Below are positions 1 to 8,408 of a DNA stretch of 41,268 bases, in pieces. Within the stretch, counting starts at the first letter, position 1; every line of letters begins with the position of its first letter. The DNA is from Myxococcales bacterium (GTDB lineage Bacteria > Myxococcota_A > UBA9160 > UBA4427), in the NCBI GenBank assembly GCA_012959865.1, contig DUCH01000066.1, forward strand, positions 1-41,268. The letters run 5' to 3'. The position numbers were made by a program, and so were the translations under genes. The notes beneath the pieces were generated by a model. That model did no database searches. It was given only the letters and a program-made list of their open reading frames with translations, and was not told the DNA's origin.

Positions 1-1540
1 TACCGCCTCCATCGTTATCGAGAACCACAATGGTCAGGCCCGCGGGCAGGTCCCGAATGAGACGCAATCCGGCAACATCGTGAAGAAGTGCGAGATCGCC
101 GGAGAGCAGGACCACCGGTCCGTTGTCGGCGGCGGCAGCCCCGGCGGCCGCCGACACCAATCCGTCAATTCCGCTGGCACCGCGATGGCCCAGAATCCGC
201 AAGGGACGGGTCGAGGCCGAAAGGAAGGCATCGAGATCGCGAATGGGCATGCTGTTCGACACATACAGGGTGGCGTTCGGGGGGAGTGCTTCGGCGAGAT
301 CATGCACCGCCCGGGGTTCGAGCAAGCTGGATTCATCGGCCAGGGCCGCCGAAAGAGCATCGGCGGCACGGCGGTCGGCGGCCAGATATTCATGGGTGTA
401 TTCGCTTTCGCGCGGATTCCAGCCGGCGTCTTGCCAGGCCCGCGCCCAGGCCGTGCAGACCGCGGCGGGATCGGCCACCACCACGCGCGATGCCCAATGG
501 CTCGGGTCGTGCCAGACCCGATCCGGATCGAGCAGAATCATGTGTTTCGGGGGCCGGGCTTCGAGAGCCTGCCGCAGGGACTTGCTCACCGGCGAATCAC
601 CAATGCGCAGCACCACGTCAGGAGCAAAATCCCGAGCGAGTTGGGAGTCGCGCAGAAGTAGATCGCCGTGAGCCAGAATCGGGGCGCTGGCGACATGCGG
701 ACCGCGTCGCAATTGCGATGTGGGATCGGCGAAAATGGGCCACCCCGTCAGCCGAGCCAATTCGGCGATAGCGGCGCTGCGCCCAAGATCCGGAGCGAGA
801 GGACCACACACCACGAGGCCTCGCTCCCAGACCCGAGCGATTTCGAGGAGAGCTTGAATTTCTGCGGGCGGCGGCATGGCCATGGCCGGGGTCACCGTCG
901 CCCAGGCATCGGTGGGGCGACCGGCGTCCACAATCGCCGTCGAGGTTTCGGGTTCCAACGGTTCGGCACCGGGCTCCAAGGGTTCGCGCAAGGGCCAGTT
1001 CAGGTGCACCGGACCGGCGGGCCCGCCGCGGGCATCCGCCACCGCCCGGCAAGCCAAGCTTCGCGCGTAGCGGAGCGCCCGGGCGCCTCCCGTAGGCAGG
1101 GGAAGTTCGACGAACCGGCGCACGTAGGCGCCGTAGATTCCCACCTGATCGATAGTCTGGCCTGCCCCCCAATCGCGCAATTCCGGAGGGCGATCGGCGG
1201 TCAGCAGGAGAAGCGGTACCCGGGCAGTATGGGCCTCGACGACGGCGGGCAGATAGTTGGCGGCCGCGGTCCCCGAAGTGCAAATCAGCGCCACGGGTTC
1301 CCCCAATTGCCGAGCCAGCCCCAGCGCAAAGAAGCCCGCTGAACGTTCGTCGAGAATCGGTCGGCATTGCAGCTGTGGGTGAGCATGGGCGGCCACCACC
1401 AAGGGCGCTGAACGCGATCCCGGCGACACGCACACATGGCGCACTCCGCTGCGCGCCAATTCGTCGAAGAACGCGCCCGTAAAAGCCCGAACATCGCGGG
1501 GCACCGCAGCAAAGCCGTCGTGCTGGGAATCCGGACCCAT
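1..1540 (-). CDS. menD: MenD, SEPHCHC synthase (partial, 3' end outside window)
   Basis: Thiamine-diphosphate enzyme that joins isochorismate and 2-oxoglutarate in menaquinone synthesis; cytosolic. An ATG at 1540-1538 opens a frame of 513 codons that runs without a stop off the left edge, so the C-terminal part (probably 50-60 residues) is missing. Family signatures read in order: VCVSPGSRSAPL near residue 40, LDERSAGFFALG with the catalytic Glu, TSGTAAANYLPAVVEA, LTADRPPELRDWGAGQ, GPVHLNWPLREPL, and the ThDP/metal region LSGDLALLHDVAGL...VLDNDGG at the edge. The start lies immediately after the menF TAG, with no gap, so translation is probably coupled. The order merR-menF-menD is one transcript. 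Very long antisense frames here are a GC-rich artefact. Confidence 0.95.
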   Translation of the reverse strand, partial: MGPDSQHDGFAAVPRDVRAFTGAFFDELARSGVRHVCVSPGSRSAPLVVAAHAHPQLQCRPILDERSAGFFALGLARQLGEPVALICTSGTAAANYLPAVVEAHTARVPLLLLTADRPPELRDWGAGQTIDQVGIYGAYVRRFVELPLPTGGARALRYARSLACRAVADARGGPAGPVHLNWPLREPLEPGAEPLEPETSTAIVDAGRPTDAWATVTPAMAMPPPAEIQALLEIARVWERGLVVCGPLAPDLGRSAAIAELARLTGWPIFADPTSQLRRGPHVASAPILAHGDLLLRDSQLARDFAPDVVLRIGDSPVSKSLRQALEARPPKHMILLDPDRVWHDPSHWASRVVVADPAAVCTAWARAWQDAGWNPRESEYTHEYLAADRRAADALSAALADESSLLEPRAVHDLAEALPPNATLYVSNSMPIRDLDAFLSASTRPLRILGHRGASGIDGLVSAAAGAAAADNGPVVLLSGDLALLHDVAGLRLIRDLPAGLTIVVLDNDGGG

Positions 1541-3043
1541 CTAGATCTCCGTCAGGGGCGCCAGGAGAGCCCGAAGTTTGAGACGGGTTTCGGCCAGTTC
1601 GGCCTCGGGCTGGGAGCCCTCGACAATACCCGCACCGGCGAACAGACGGGCGCTCGATACGCCTGGAGACTGTCCTTCTGGGGCATTCCGAATCAGCGCC
1701 GAGCGCAGGGCCAGCCAGAATTCCCCCGCCCCCCGAGCGTCCACCCAACCGATGGGCGCCGCATACCAACCCCGATCCAGCCCCTCGTTTTCGCGAATCC
1801 AGTGCAAAGCGGCGTTCCGCGGCAAGCCCGCAACGGCGGGAGTCGGGTGCAGGCAGGCGACGAGATCGAGAATCGAGGCGCCCGCGCGCGCGGGCAGGAG
1901 CCGACCCCTGAGCGGGGTGGAGAGGTGCTGAATTCCGAGGAAGCGCATCAAGTCTGGCGCCTCGGGGCCCTCGAGTTCGCCCACCCAATCGGCGAGGCCC
2001 GCACGAATCGCCCGAACCACGGCTTCGTGTTCGGCCTGCTCCTTCTTGCTCTCGCGCAAAGCGTTGCCCCACTCGGTGTCTTCTTCGGGACTCCGCCCCC
2101 GGGCGGCCGAACCCGCAAGCGCGCAGGTCTTTACCCATCCGCCCTCAAGGGAAACCAAAAGCTCGGGAGACGCGGCCACCAAAGTGTCTTCGCCGCGCCC
2201 GCAGGCGAGCACGGTGCAATGGGGATAGAGGGCGCGAAGCTGGTCGAGAAATCCGGTGACCCCAAAGCGACCCGGATGAAGAACTTCCAGGGAACGCGCA
2301 AGCACCGTTTTTTCGATCTCCCCTCGCTGGATCGCGGCGAGTGCCGAATCGACCTGGCGGTTAAAAACCGCGTGCCCGCGATCCACCTTCACTCGGTATT
2401 CGGCGCCCTGCTCGGACGCGGTCGCAAGCGGAGAAATTCGGGACTCTTCATGATTCAGCCCAGGGCCCTCGAGACTTTGGGCCGCTTCGATTTTGGCCGC
2501 CAATGCGTCCAAGATTTTGTCGGCGTCCGCCCCGGGTTCCACGCGAACGCAGACCGTGGCCCGGGTTTGCTCCCCCTGACGCCGAAGGAGAATTTCGGGC
2601 ACCACCATCCGGCCAGGGGGGAAGCCTTCCCAATCACCGGTTTCGGGCGCTCTCCCGTCGAACCCAAAGCCTCCGACGAAGAGCGGCTCGGCCCCGCTCA
2701 CCGCATCGAAATTTCGAAACTCCGCCGCGATCGCCGACCCCGTCCGAACAATGGGGTGAGACTCTGGCGAGTCGGCGGCGTCCATGCCCTCGACGCGGGG
2801 TTCGGCTTCCACCGCCACCACCGCGCCCCGACCGGCAAGCGAGAGACCGCGAGCGCCTTGCTCCCAGAAAAAACGATCCTCTCCCCCCAGACGCGCGAAC
2901 CCGACCAGGGGATCGCAATCCGCTAGGGGCAAGCCAACCGCCAATACTCGGGCGCCGGGCTCGTGGTTTGCCTTCGCCACGCTGGCTGCCACCGCTCGGC
3001 GGAGGCCATCGTCATCGGGGGGAGTGCCGCGGTTCAGCGCCAT
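1541..3043 (-). CDS. menF: MenF-type isochorismate synthase
   Basis: Converts chorismate to isochorismate, the entry step of menaquinone synthesis, using Mg2+. It has 500 residues, a little longer than E. coli MenF (about 430), with a weakly conserved N-terminal half. The chorismate-binding domain fills the C-terminal half: IEKTVLARS carries the general-base Lys, followed by LVSLEGGWVKTCALAGSAARG, LRESKKEQAEHEAVV, HLSTPLRGRL, HPTPAVAGLPR, WYAAPIGWVD and the terminal LFAGAGIVEGSQPEAELAET. The IEKxVLAR context followed directly by menD favours menF over entC or anthranilate synthase. The ATG at 3043 lies inside the end of merR (10-bp overlap), implying translational coupling with the regulator. 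Confidence 0.93.
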   Translation of the reverse strand: MALNRGTPPDDDGLRRAVAASVAKANHEPGARVLAVGLPLADCDPLVGFARLGGEDRFFWEQGARGLSLAGRGAVVAVEAEPRVEGMDAADSPESHPIVRTGSAIAAEFRNFDAVSGAEPLFVGGFGFDGRAPETGDWEGFPPGRMVVPEILLRRQGEQTRATVCVRVEPGADADKILDALAAKIEAAQSLEGPGLNHEESRISPLATASEQGAEYRVKVDRGHAVFNRQVDSALAAIQRGEIEKTVLARSLEVLHPGRFGVTGFLDQLRALYPHCTVLACGRGEDTLVAASPELLVSLEGGWVKTCALAGSAARGRSPEEDTEWGNALRESKKEQAEHEAVVRAIRAGLADWVGELEGPEAPDLMRFLGIQHLSTPLRGRLLPARAGASILDLVACLHPTPAVAGLPRNAALHWIRENEGLDRGWYAAPIGWVDARGAGEFWLALRSALIRNAPEGQSPGVSSARLFAGAGIVEGSQPEAELAETRLKLRALLAPLTEI

Positions 3044-3783
3044 TCGACCTCCAGACGACTCGAACGCGTGGCCGCCAGCGCTCTTTCGAGATTCACTTTG
3101 CGGTCGCCCTCGCTGCCGGCCAGCCGCTCGAGAGCGCGGTTCACCAGAGTGCGCTGGAAATGAAGCGCCACCAAGCGGGTAATCTGGGGCAAAAGGCTGC
3201 GAAAGGCCTGGGTAATTGCTTCCTCCTCGGCGGCGCCCTTGCGGATATAGGCGTCGAAGAGGTCGATGGCCTCGTCGGCGACGTCGCGCACATGGCTCGC
3301 GTGCCGGGCCGAAAGCCCAAGGAGAACGTCCAGGGGAAAGCCGGCCCCCAGAACCGCCAGGGCCGCCCTTGCCATCTCGAGATCGGCCTCGACGAAACGC
3401 GGTTCTCCGTCGATTTCCAGAGGTTCGCCCAAGCCGGCCGCTTCCACAGCCTGAATCAGGGCCTCGGGAATTCCCACCTCTGCGGCCAACTCGGCCCGTG
3501 AATAGGTGCGCTGGCCGACGCCCTCCCGGGCCAAGGCCGCCAGGAGGGGTTCGCTGGCCGGGCCTTCTTCGTCGCCTTCGAGTACGCGACCAATCTGGGC
3601 CAGGCTGAAACCCTGCTCGACCAGAGAGCGGATGCGGCGCAGACGCTGGAGATGCCCCGCGTCGTAAATCGCCAGCCTTCCTCGGTGGCCGGGCTTGGGG
3701 AGCAGCCCGCGCGTCTGGTAGAACCGCAAAGTGTCCACCGGTATGCCGGCGGCAGCCGCCAGGGCCTCAACTCGATATTCCAT
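3034..3783 (-). CDS. MerR family transcriptional regulator, first gene of the men operon
   Basis: Predicted DNA-binding regulator of 249 residues. Residues 1-70 form a classic MerR winged helix: MEYRVEALAAAAGIPVDTLR (HTH), FYQTRGLLPKP, then LRRIRSLVEQGFSLAQIGRVL. The remaining 180 residues, with a helical HASHVRDVADEAIDLFDAYI stretch, are longer than in metal-sensing MerR proteins and show no Cys cluster, so a small organic or acyl-type effector is more likely than a metal; this is inference. The ATG at 3783 has no Shine-Dalgarno, and a -10-like TAGAAT ends 6 nt before it. Its stop overlaps the menF start by 10 bp, so the regulator is expressed with menF and menD. A perfect palindrome upstream suggests autoregulation. 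Confidence 0.88.
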   Translation of the reverse strand: MEYRVEALAAAAGIPVDTLRFYQTRGLLPKPGHRGRLAIYDAGHLQRLRRIRSLVEQGFSLAQIGRVLEGDEEGPASEPLLAALAREGVGQRTYSRAELAAEVGIPEALIQAVEAAGLGEPLEIDGEPRFVEADLEMARAALAVLGAGFPLDVLLGLSARHASHVRDVADEAIDLFDAYIRKGAAEEEAITQAFRSLLPQITRLVALHFQRTLVNRALERLAGSEGDRKVNLERALAATRSSRLEVEWR

Positions 3784-3789
3784 GTGACT

Positions 3790-3818
3790 ATTCTAAGAGT
3801 AATTACTCTCAACGTCGA
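3790..3818 (-). promoter_or_regulatory. Predicted merR-menFD promoter with palindromic operator in the spacer
   Basis: Reading the minus strand: -35-like TCGACG (3818-3813), a 17-nt spacer, and -10-like TAGAAT (3795-3790). The spacer contains a perfect 14-bp palindrome, AGAGTAATTACTCT, at 3796-3809 that abuts the -10. A dyad between -35 and -10 is the known operator layout of MerR proteins, though many activated MerR promoters have a longer 19-20 bp spacer; a 17-bp spacer fits repression better. The start codon begins 6 nt after the -10, so the transcript would be leaderless. Confidence 0.6.
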
Positions 3819-3849
3819 GGGGTGAGGAGCAAGGCCCAACCCCAAGCGC

Positions 3850-4569
3850 TCAGGAAGACTCGGCCCGTCGGACCAGTTCGCCGAAGCGGGCGAGCACAGC
3901 GGCGCCGTGAGGCGAATCCCGGCAAGCCGCTTCCAGGGCGACCGGGTCGCCGCCCTCCTGGACGATCAGTTCGCGACGACCCCGGATATAGCCGCGCATG
4001 ATGTCGGCATCGAATTCGGGATGAAACTGCACCCCCCACGCACGCTCACCCACTCGAAACGCGGCATTGGCGTCCATTGTGTTTGTGCCCAGGGCAGTCG
4101 CGGCTTTGGGGAATTCGAGCACCACTTCAAGATGGGTGGCTTGAACGACGATTTCCTCGGGCAGCCCCCCCAGCAACGCATCGCCCGGGGCATCGAGTTG
4201 CAAAGAAATTGTTCCGATCTGTCGCCCGCGCGGGTTCGGACCCACTCGCCCGCCCAGGGCGTGGGCGAGCAGTTGATGGCCATAGCAGATTCCCAAAATC
4301 CACGTCCCCGACCCCACCGCTGCCGCCAGCCACGCCGCGCTCCGTTCGCTCCACGCCTCACGCTCGGACACCATGGCGGCCGAACCCGTCACCACCACCC
4401 CGGCAACGGACTGTGGGGAAGGAAGGGGCTCATCGCGGAAAACGCAAACGGTTTCCACCGGAACGTCGGAGAGCGCCAGCCCCTCTCGAATCCAGAGATC
4501 GAAATCGCCCCGGCGAGCGCTCACATCGGGCAGGGTGTCCCCTGTCTTGAGGATCAAGATCGGCTTCAT
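3850..4569 (-). CDS. Class I glutamine amidotransferase (GMP-synthase-like, stand-alone)
   Basis: Stand-alone glutaminase domain of 239 residues, resembling the amidotransferase half of GMP synthase (COG0518 type) without the ATP-pyrophosphatase half. The nucleophile elbow GICYGHQLLAHALGG places the catalytic Cys at residue 95. The catalytic His-Glu pair is in WGVQFHPEFDAD. The oxyanion region is GVVVTGSAAMVSE. The ATG shares a 4-bp ATGA overlap with the end of the upstream methyltransferase gene, so the two are translated together. The amide acceptor cannot be deduced; proteins of this shape include gamma-glutamyl hydrolases and many of unknown role. It is separated from merR by only 66 bp, but merR has its own predicted promoter. 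Confidence 0.85.
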   Translation of the reverse strand: MKPILILKTGDTLPDVSARRGDFDLWIREGLALSDVPVETVCVFRDEPLPSPQSVAGVVVTGSAAMVSEREAWSERSAAWLAAAVGSGTWILGICYGHQLLAHALGGRVGPNPRGRQIGTISLQLDAPGDALLGGLPEEIVVQATHLEVVLEFPKAATALGTNTMDANAAFRVGERAWGVQFHPEFDADIMRGYIRGRRELIVQEGGDPVALEAACRDSPHGAAVLARFGELVRRAESS

Positions 4570-5390
4570 CGCCCAAGGGCCTCGCGAAATCGGTGCAGCG
4601 CGATCCCCGAGGCGGTGGCCACATTGAGGGAGTCGACGCCGGTCTCCATGCCAATTTGCAGCCGCAAATCGACCTGGCTCAGAGTGTCCTCGCTGAGCCC
4701 GGCCCCCTCGGTGCCAAAAAACAATGCACTGCGCGCGGGCAACCCGCCCCGGGCGACCGATGCGATCGACTCGCCTGCCGGATCCAGAGCCACCAGGCTG
4801 TAGCCCTGTTCCTTCAACTGCTCAAGCGCCACCGGCCATTCCGAAACCCGAGCGAAGGGAACGCAAAGCGCCGCCCCCAGCGAAGTCCGAATCGCCTTCC
4901 GGTAGAGGGGATCGCAACAACGCGGGCAGACCACGACACCGTCGGCGCCCAGCGCCATGGCATTGCGAAAAATGCCCCCGACATTGTCGTGATTCGTCAA
5001 ACCCTCGAGAACCACGAGGAGCGATGAGCCATCGGGCCGGGTCGCCCGGGCGAGCAGGTCTTGCAGTCCGAAATCATCCGGTCGCCTCCCCAAGGCCAAG
5101 CAACCCCGATGAAGATGAAACCCCGACAACTCTCGGAGAACTTCGTTGGGGACTTCATAGATGGGCGTCTCCGGATCCAATCCATCCAACGCATCCTGGA
5201 GCGCGACCCTTGCCGGCGGGCTCGCCAGAACCGAGAGCGGATCAAAGGGCGAATCCTCGATCAAACAGCGCAGGGTAAATCGACCCTCCACGACAAAGAG
5301 ACCCTCGCGTCGCCGCATATGGGGATCTTTGATGTCCCGGTACAGATCCAAACGCGGATCGTCGAGCGCGTCGATCTCAATGCGACCCAC
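4566..5390 (-). CDS. TrmH/SpoU-family RNA 2'-O-methyltransferase
   Basis: SPOUT (trefoil-knot) methyltransferase, 274 residues, predicted to methylate a ribose 2'-OH in tRNA or rRNA with SAM. Motif 1 is LEGLTNHDNVGGIFRNA with the conserved Asn/Arg. Motif 2 is YRKAIRTSLGAALCVPFA. Motif 3 is LFFGTEGAGLS...DSLNVATASGIALH, which forms the SAM-binding knot. The N-terminal 100 residues resemble a substrate-binding domain. The start is set at GTG 5390: an AGGAGG motif lies 6-7 nt upstream and overlaps the stop codon of the fumarase gene. A TTG at 5405 would also be in frame but has no such site. The exact RNA target (rRNA G2251-like or tRNA Gm18-like) cannot be assigned. Confidence 0.88.
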   Translation of the reverse strand: MGRIEIDALDDPRLDLYRDIKDPHMRRREGLFVVEGRFTLRCLIEDSPFDPLSVLASPPARVALQDALDGLDPETPIYEVPNEVLRELSGFHLHRGCLALGRRPDDFGLQDLLARATRPDGSSLLVVLEGLTNHDNVGGIFRNAMALGADGVVVCPRCCDPLYRKAIRTSLGAALCVPFARVSEWPVALEQLKEQGYSLVALDPAGESIASVARGGLPARSALFFGTEGAGLSEDTLSQVDLRLQIGMETGVDSLNVATASGIALHRFREALGR

Positions 5391-5401
5391 GGCGCCCCTC
5401 C

Positions 5402-7012
5402 TCAAAGATCGGCGAAGAAATCGTTGCCCTTGTCATCCACGATGACGAAGGCCGGAAAATTTTCCACCTCAATTTTCCAGACGGCCTCCATGCCGAGTTC
5501 TTCGTACTCCAGGACCTCGACCTTCTTAATACAGTCTTGGGCAAGAATCGCCGCCGGCCCGCCGACCGAACCCAGATAGAAGCCCCGGTGTTTTTTGCAG
5601 GCATCGGTCACGACCTTTGAGCGGTTGCCCTTGGCGAGGGTCACGAAGCTGCCCCCATGCTCCATAAAGAGATCGACGTAGGAGTCCATTCGGCCCGCTG
5701 TCGTGGGACCGAAGGAACCCGAAGCGTACCCTTCGGGCGTTTTGGCCGGGCCCGCGTAGTAGACGATGTGGTCCTTGAGATAGGCGGGGAGACCCTCTCC
5801 TGCATCCAGCCGCTCCTTGAGCTTTGCGTGGGCCACATCCCGGGCCACCACCAGGGTGCCCGTCAGCCTCAGGGGCGTGGTCACCGGATGGCGCGAGAGT
5901 TCGGCGCGAATCGCGTCCATGGGCGCGTTGAGGTCGATGGCGACGGGCTCCTCGCCCAGGTCCAAGCCAGACAAATCGGGCATGAAACGCGCGGGGTCGG
6001 TCTCGAGTTGCTCCAGAAAAATGCCCTCGGCAGAAATCTTGCCGAGGATTTGGCGATCCGCCGAACACGAGACCCCAATGGCCACCGGGCACGAGGCTCC
6101 ATGCCGGGGCAGGCGAATGGCTCGGACATCGTGGCAGAAATACTTCCCCCCGAACTGGGCGCCAATGCCCACTTCACGGGTCAACTTGAGCATCTCTTCT
6201 TCCAAAGCCGGATCGCGAAACGCACGGCCATGGGCGTTGCCCTCGGTGGGCAGATCATCCAGATAGTGGCAGCTAGCGAGCTTCACGGTTTTGAGCGTCG
6301 CCTCGGCGGAGGTCCCTCCGACCACGATGGCCAAGTGATACGGGGGACACGCGGCCGTGCCCAGGAGTTTGATCTTTTCGGCAAAGAAGGCCAACAACGA
6401 AGCGGGATTGAGCAGCGCCTTGGTTTCTTGGAAGAGAAAAGTTTTGTTCGCCGAGCCGCCGCCCTTGGTAATGAAGAGGAACTCGTATTCGTCGCCATCG
6501 GTCGCCGCGATATCAATTTGAGCGGGAAGGTTCGATCCTGTGTTCTGCTCTTCGTACATGGTCAGCGGAGCGTTCTGGGAATAGCGCAGATTTTCCTGGG
6601 CGAAGGTTTGATGAATACCCCGGGCCAGGGCTTCAGCATCCCCTCCCCCGGTGAAGACGTGCTGGCCTTTTTTTCCCACCACAATGGCCGTACCGGTGTC
6701 CTGGCACGAGGGCAGCACCATCCCCGCGGCCACGTTGGCATTCTTCAGCAACTCGAGGGCCACGAAACGGTCGTTATCCGAGGCCTCGGGGTCTTCGAGA
6801 ATCAATGCGAGCTGCTGGAGATGCCCGGGCCTCAGCAAGAAGGACACATCCCGCATGGCCTCCCGGGCCAGCAGGGTAAGCGCTTCGGGGTCGACCTTCA
6901 GCACGGTCCGGCCCTCGAACTCCGCCGTCGACACGTAGTCCGAGCTGAGTTTTCGGTAGGGGGCGTCCAGGCCTGCGTGCTCAAAGGTGGGCTGATAGTA
7001 AAATTCGGACAC
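5402..7012 (-). CDS. fumA: Class I fumarate hydratase (4Fe-4S, FumA/FumB type)
   Basis: Interconverts fumarate and malate in the TCA cycle with an oxygen-labile 4Fe-4S cluster; cytosolic. It has 536 residues (E. coli FumA 548) and aligns along nearly its whole length. The three cluster cysteines sit in [20 protein letters not shown] and GVSCSADR. Other family blocks are [42 protein letters not shown] and [11 protein letters not shown]. The start is GTG 7012, giving [13 protein letters not shown], equivalent to the FumA N-terminus; a GGAG lies about 12 nt upstream. A longer frame reaching 7159 adds only low-complexity, non-conserved residues. It heads the fumarase-methyltransferase-amidotransferase run and is divergent from the LLM gene. 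Confidence 0.95.
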   Translation of the reverse strand: MSEFYYQPTFEHAGLDAPYRKLSSDYVSTAEFEGRTVLKVDPEALTLLAREAMRDVSFLLRPGHLQQLALILEDPEASDNDRFVALELLKNANVAAGMVLPSCQDTGTAIVVGKKGQHVFTGGGDAEALARGIHQTFAQENLRYSQNAPLTMYEEQNTGSNLPAQIDIAATDGDEYEFLFITKGGGSANKTFLFQETKALLNPASLLAFFAEKIKLLGTAACPPYHLAIVVGGTSAEATLKTVKLASCHYLDDLPTEGNAHGRAFRDPALEEEMLKLTREVGIGAQFGGKYFCHDVRAIRLPRHGASCPVAIGVSCSADRQILGKISAEGIFLEQLETDPARFMPDLSGLDLGEEPVAIDLNAPMDAIRAELSRHPVTTPLRLTGTLVVARDVAHAKLKERLDAGEGLPAYLKDHIVYYAGPAKTPEGYASGSFGPTTAGRMDSYVDLFMEHGGSFVTLAKGNRSKVVTDACKKHRGFYLGSVGGPAAILAQDCIKKVEVLEYEELGMEAVWKIEVENFPAFVIVDDKGNDFFADL

Positions 7013-7341
7013 GGCTGGGTTTTTCTCCGCTTTGGGGGCCAATGAATGCTCGGAACGAATCCGATCCCATGCCCGAGCAGAGAACGGAAACAACGGGGAT
7101 CGACGATAGCGGAAGAGCCCGTCTCGGGGCCAAATCGGCAAGGCCTGCGCGGTCGCCATCCCACGCCGTCAGGGGCTGGCTTCGGGCGTTCCCGGTGCCC
7201 TTCCCAGTTCGGCCAATTTCAGCGAAGCTCTCCGCGGGGATCGACCGGGGCACGGACGAATCAACGCGACCCCTCCCTATCCCTATCCTCCCTACCCCTA
7301 TCCTGCCGCGCCCCGTCCACCCCCGCCCGAAGGAGAACCCC
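7013..7341. other. Divergent intergenic region, fumA / LLM oxidoreductase
   Basis: A stretch of 329 bp with no convincing gene. The LLM frame stays open upstream to 7042 and the fumA frame to 7159, but neither extension resembles its family. It must hold promoters for both directions; I could not place them reliably. Its distinctive content is a C-rich tandem repeat (G-rich on the minus strand) at 7270-7304. Confidence 0.6.
7270..7304 (-). repeat. Tandem 15-mer and potential G-quadruplex motif
   Basis: On the plus strand CCCTATCCCTATCCT (7275-7289) is followed directly by CCCTACCCCTATCCT (7290-7304), 14 of 15 bases identical. On the minus strand this makes five G-runs of three or more (7298-7270) with loops of TA, AGGATA, ATA and A, which satisfies the usual G3N1-7 quadruplex rule. 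It lies in the common upstream region of fumA and the LLM gene, on the sense strand of fumA. Confidence 0.6.
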
Positions 7342-8280
7342 ATGGACCGACCACTGCACTTTGGCGTCACGTTGCCTCAAATCAAGCGGGACTGGGCGGA
7401 AAGCCGGGATTGCGCCGTCGAACTCGACCGGCTCGGGTTCGACTCGGCATGGGTTTGCGACCACGTCTACGGCGTTCCGAATCCCCGTACTCCTATTCTT
7501 GAAGCCTGGACATTGCTGACCGCGGTGGCGGCGGTCACCGAGAATCTTGAACTCGGCACCCTGGTCACTCCGCCCTTCTTTCGCAACCCCGCCATGCTCG
7601 CCAAACAGGTCGCGACCCTCGACCATATCGCGGGAGGCCGAGTCATCATGGGGCTCGGCGCCGGCTGGTTTCAGCCCGAATTCGAGGCCTACGGAAATCC
7701 GTTTCCGCCCCTTGGAGCCCGGATGCGGGGACTCGAGGAGTACGTGCAGATCCTCAAGAGCATGTGGCAGGAAGAACAGACGACTTTCGAGGGCGAACAC
7801 TTCCAAGTGAAGGAAGCGATATGCGAGCCCAAGCCGCCCCGTCGGCCACCGGTGCTGATCGGAGGCACCGGGGAAAAGGTCCTGATGGGGATCGCCGCCC
7901 GCTACGGGGACATTTGGAACAACATGGCGATCACTCAGGCTCAACTCGGCCAGAAGATAGAGGCCCTCCACAAACGCTGCGCGGAGGTCGGCCGGGACCC
8001 GGCAGAACTCCAGATCTCACAGCAATGCGTGGTCATTATCGAGGAAACCGAAGAGGCCGCCCGAGCGTCTCTTGCCAAGGCGGGCAAGATCTATGGAGGC
8101 CATATGGGGGCCGGACTCGAAGAACACGGAATTTGGGGCACCCCGGAGAGAGTCGTCCAATGCATCGAGAGGCATCGCGCGCTGGGCTGTACGGGTTTTC
8201 TGATGGAATTTTTTGGTCGGGACACCCGGGTTCCCGCCCGAATCTTCGCCGAACAGGTCCTTCCCCGGCTCCGCGGCTGA
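7342..8280 (+). CDS. LLM-class F420/flavin-dependent oxidoreductase
   Basis: Luciferase-like TIM-barrel oxidoreductase of 312 residues, probably using coenzyme F420 or FMN; substrate unknown. Visible family features: FGVTLPQIKRDW at the N-terminus, SAWVCDHVYG near residue 35, LELGTLVTPPFFRNPAMLAK, GGRVIMGLGAGWFQPEFEAYG (the cofactor-binding region), EPKPPRRPPVLIGGTGEK, and GTPERVVQCIERHRALGC near the C-terminus. The start is ATG 7342 with AAGGAGAA about 5 nt upstream. It is divergent from fumA and 128 bp ahead of prc. Members of this family are rarely assignable to a substrate by sequence. Confidence 0.88.
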   Translation: MDRPLHFGVTLPQIKRDWAESRDCAVELDRLGFDSAWVCDHVYGVPNPRTPILEAWTLLTAVAAVTENLELGTLVTPPFFRNPAMLAKQVATLDHIAGGRVIMGLGAGWFQPEFEAYGNPFPPLGARMRGLEEYVQILKSMWQEEQTTFEGEHFQVKEAICEPKPPRRPPVLIGGTGEKVLMGIAARYGDIWNNMAITQAQLGQKIEALHKRCAEVGRDPAELQISQQCVVIIEETEEAARASLAKAGKIYGGHMGAGLEEHGIWGTPERVVQCIERHRALGCTGFLMEFFGRDTRVPARIFAEQVLPRLRG

Positions 8281-8371
8281 CAGCGAGTCGGTGGAAAACC
8301 TTCAGTCCGGTCGCCGCTCATCCGATTGAGAAACTGGGACTCCGCAATTCGCGGAATCTCCAAAACGCCTC

Positions 8372-8400
8372 CAGACGACCGGCCAGATAGCTGTTATCCT
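8372..8400 (+). promoter_or_regulatory. Possible prc promoter, near-leaderless
   Basis: TATCCT at 8395-8400 with CAGACG 17 nt upstream (8372-8377). The ATG of prc follows 8 nt after the -10-like box and there is no Shine-Dalgarno. The -35 match is poor (3 of 6). Confidence 0.3.
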
Positions 8401-8408
8401 TCACCTTT

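Noticed and set aside
618-2138. A 506-codon open frame on the minus strand crossing menD and menF
   Set aside because: It is out of phase with both, is Arg/Gly/Ser-rich with no recognisable domain, and exists because GC-rich genes create long shadow frames. menD and menF read cleanly in their own frames.
1436-2926. A 496-codon plus-strand frame opposite menF
   Set aside because: It is antisense to menF, rich in Gly, Arg and Pro, and lacks any family motif.
7042-7341. N-terminal extension of the LLM gene by about 100 codons
   Set aside because: The extension is low-complexity (with Pro/Thr repeats from the CCCTATC tract) and an AAGGAGAA sits just before ATG 7342, where the family alignment begins.
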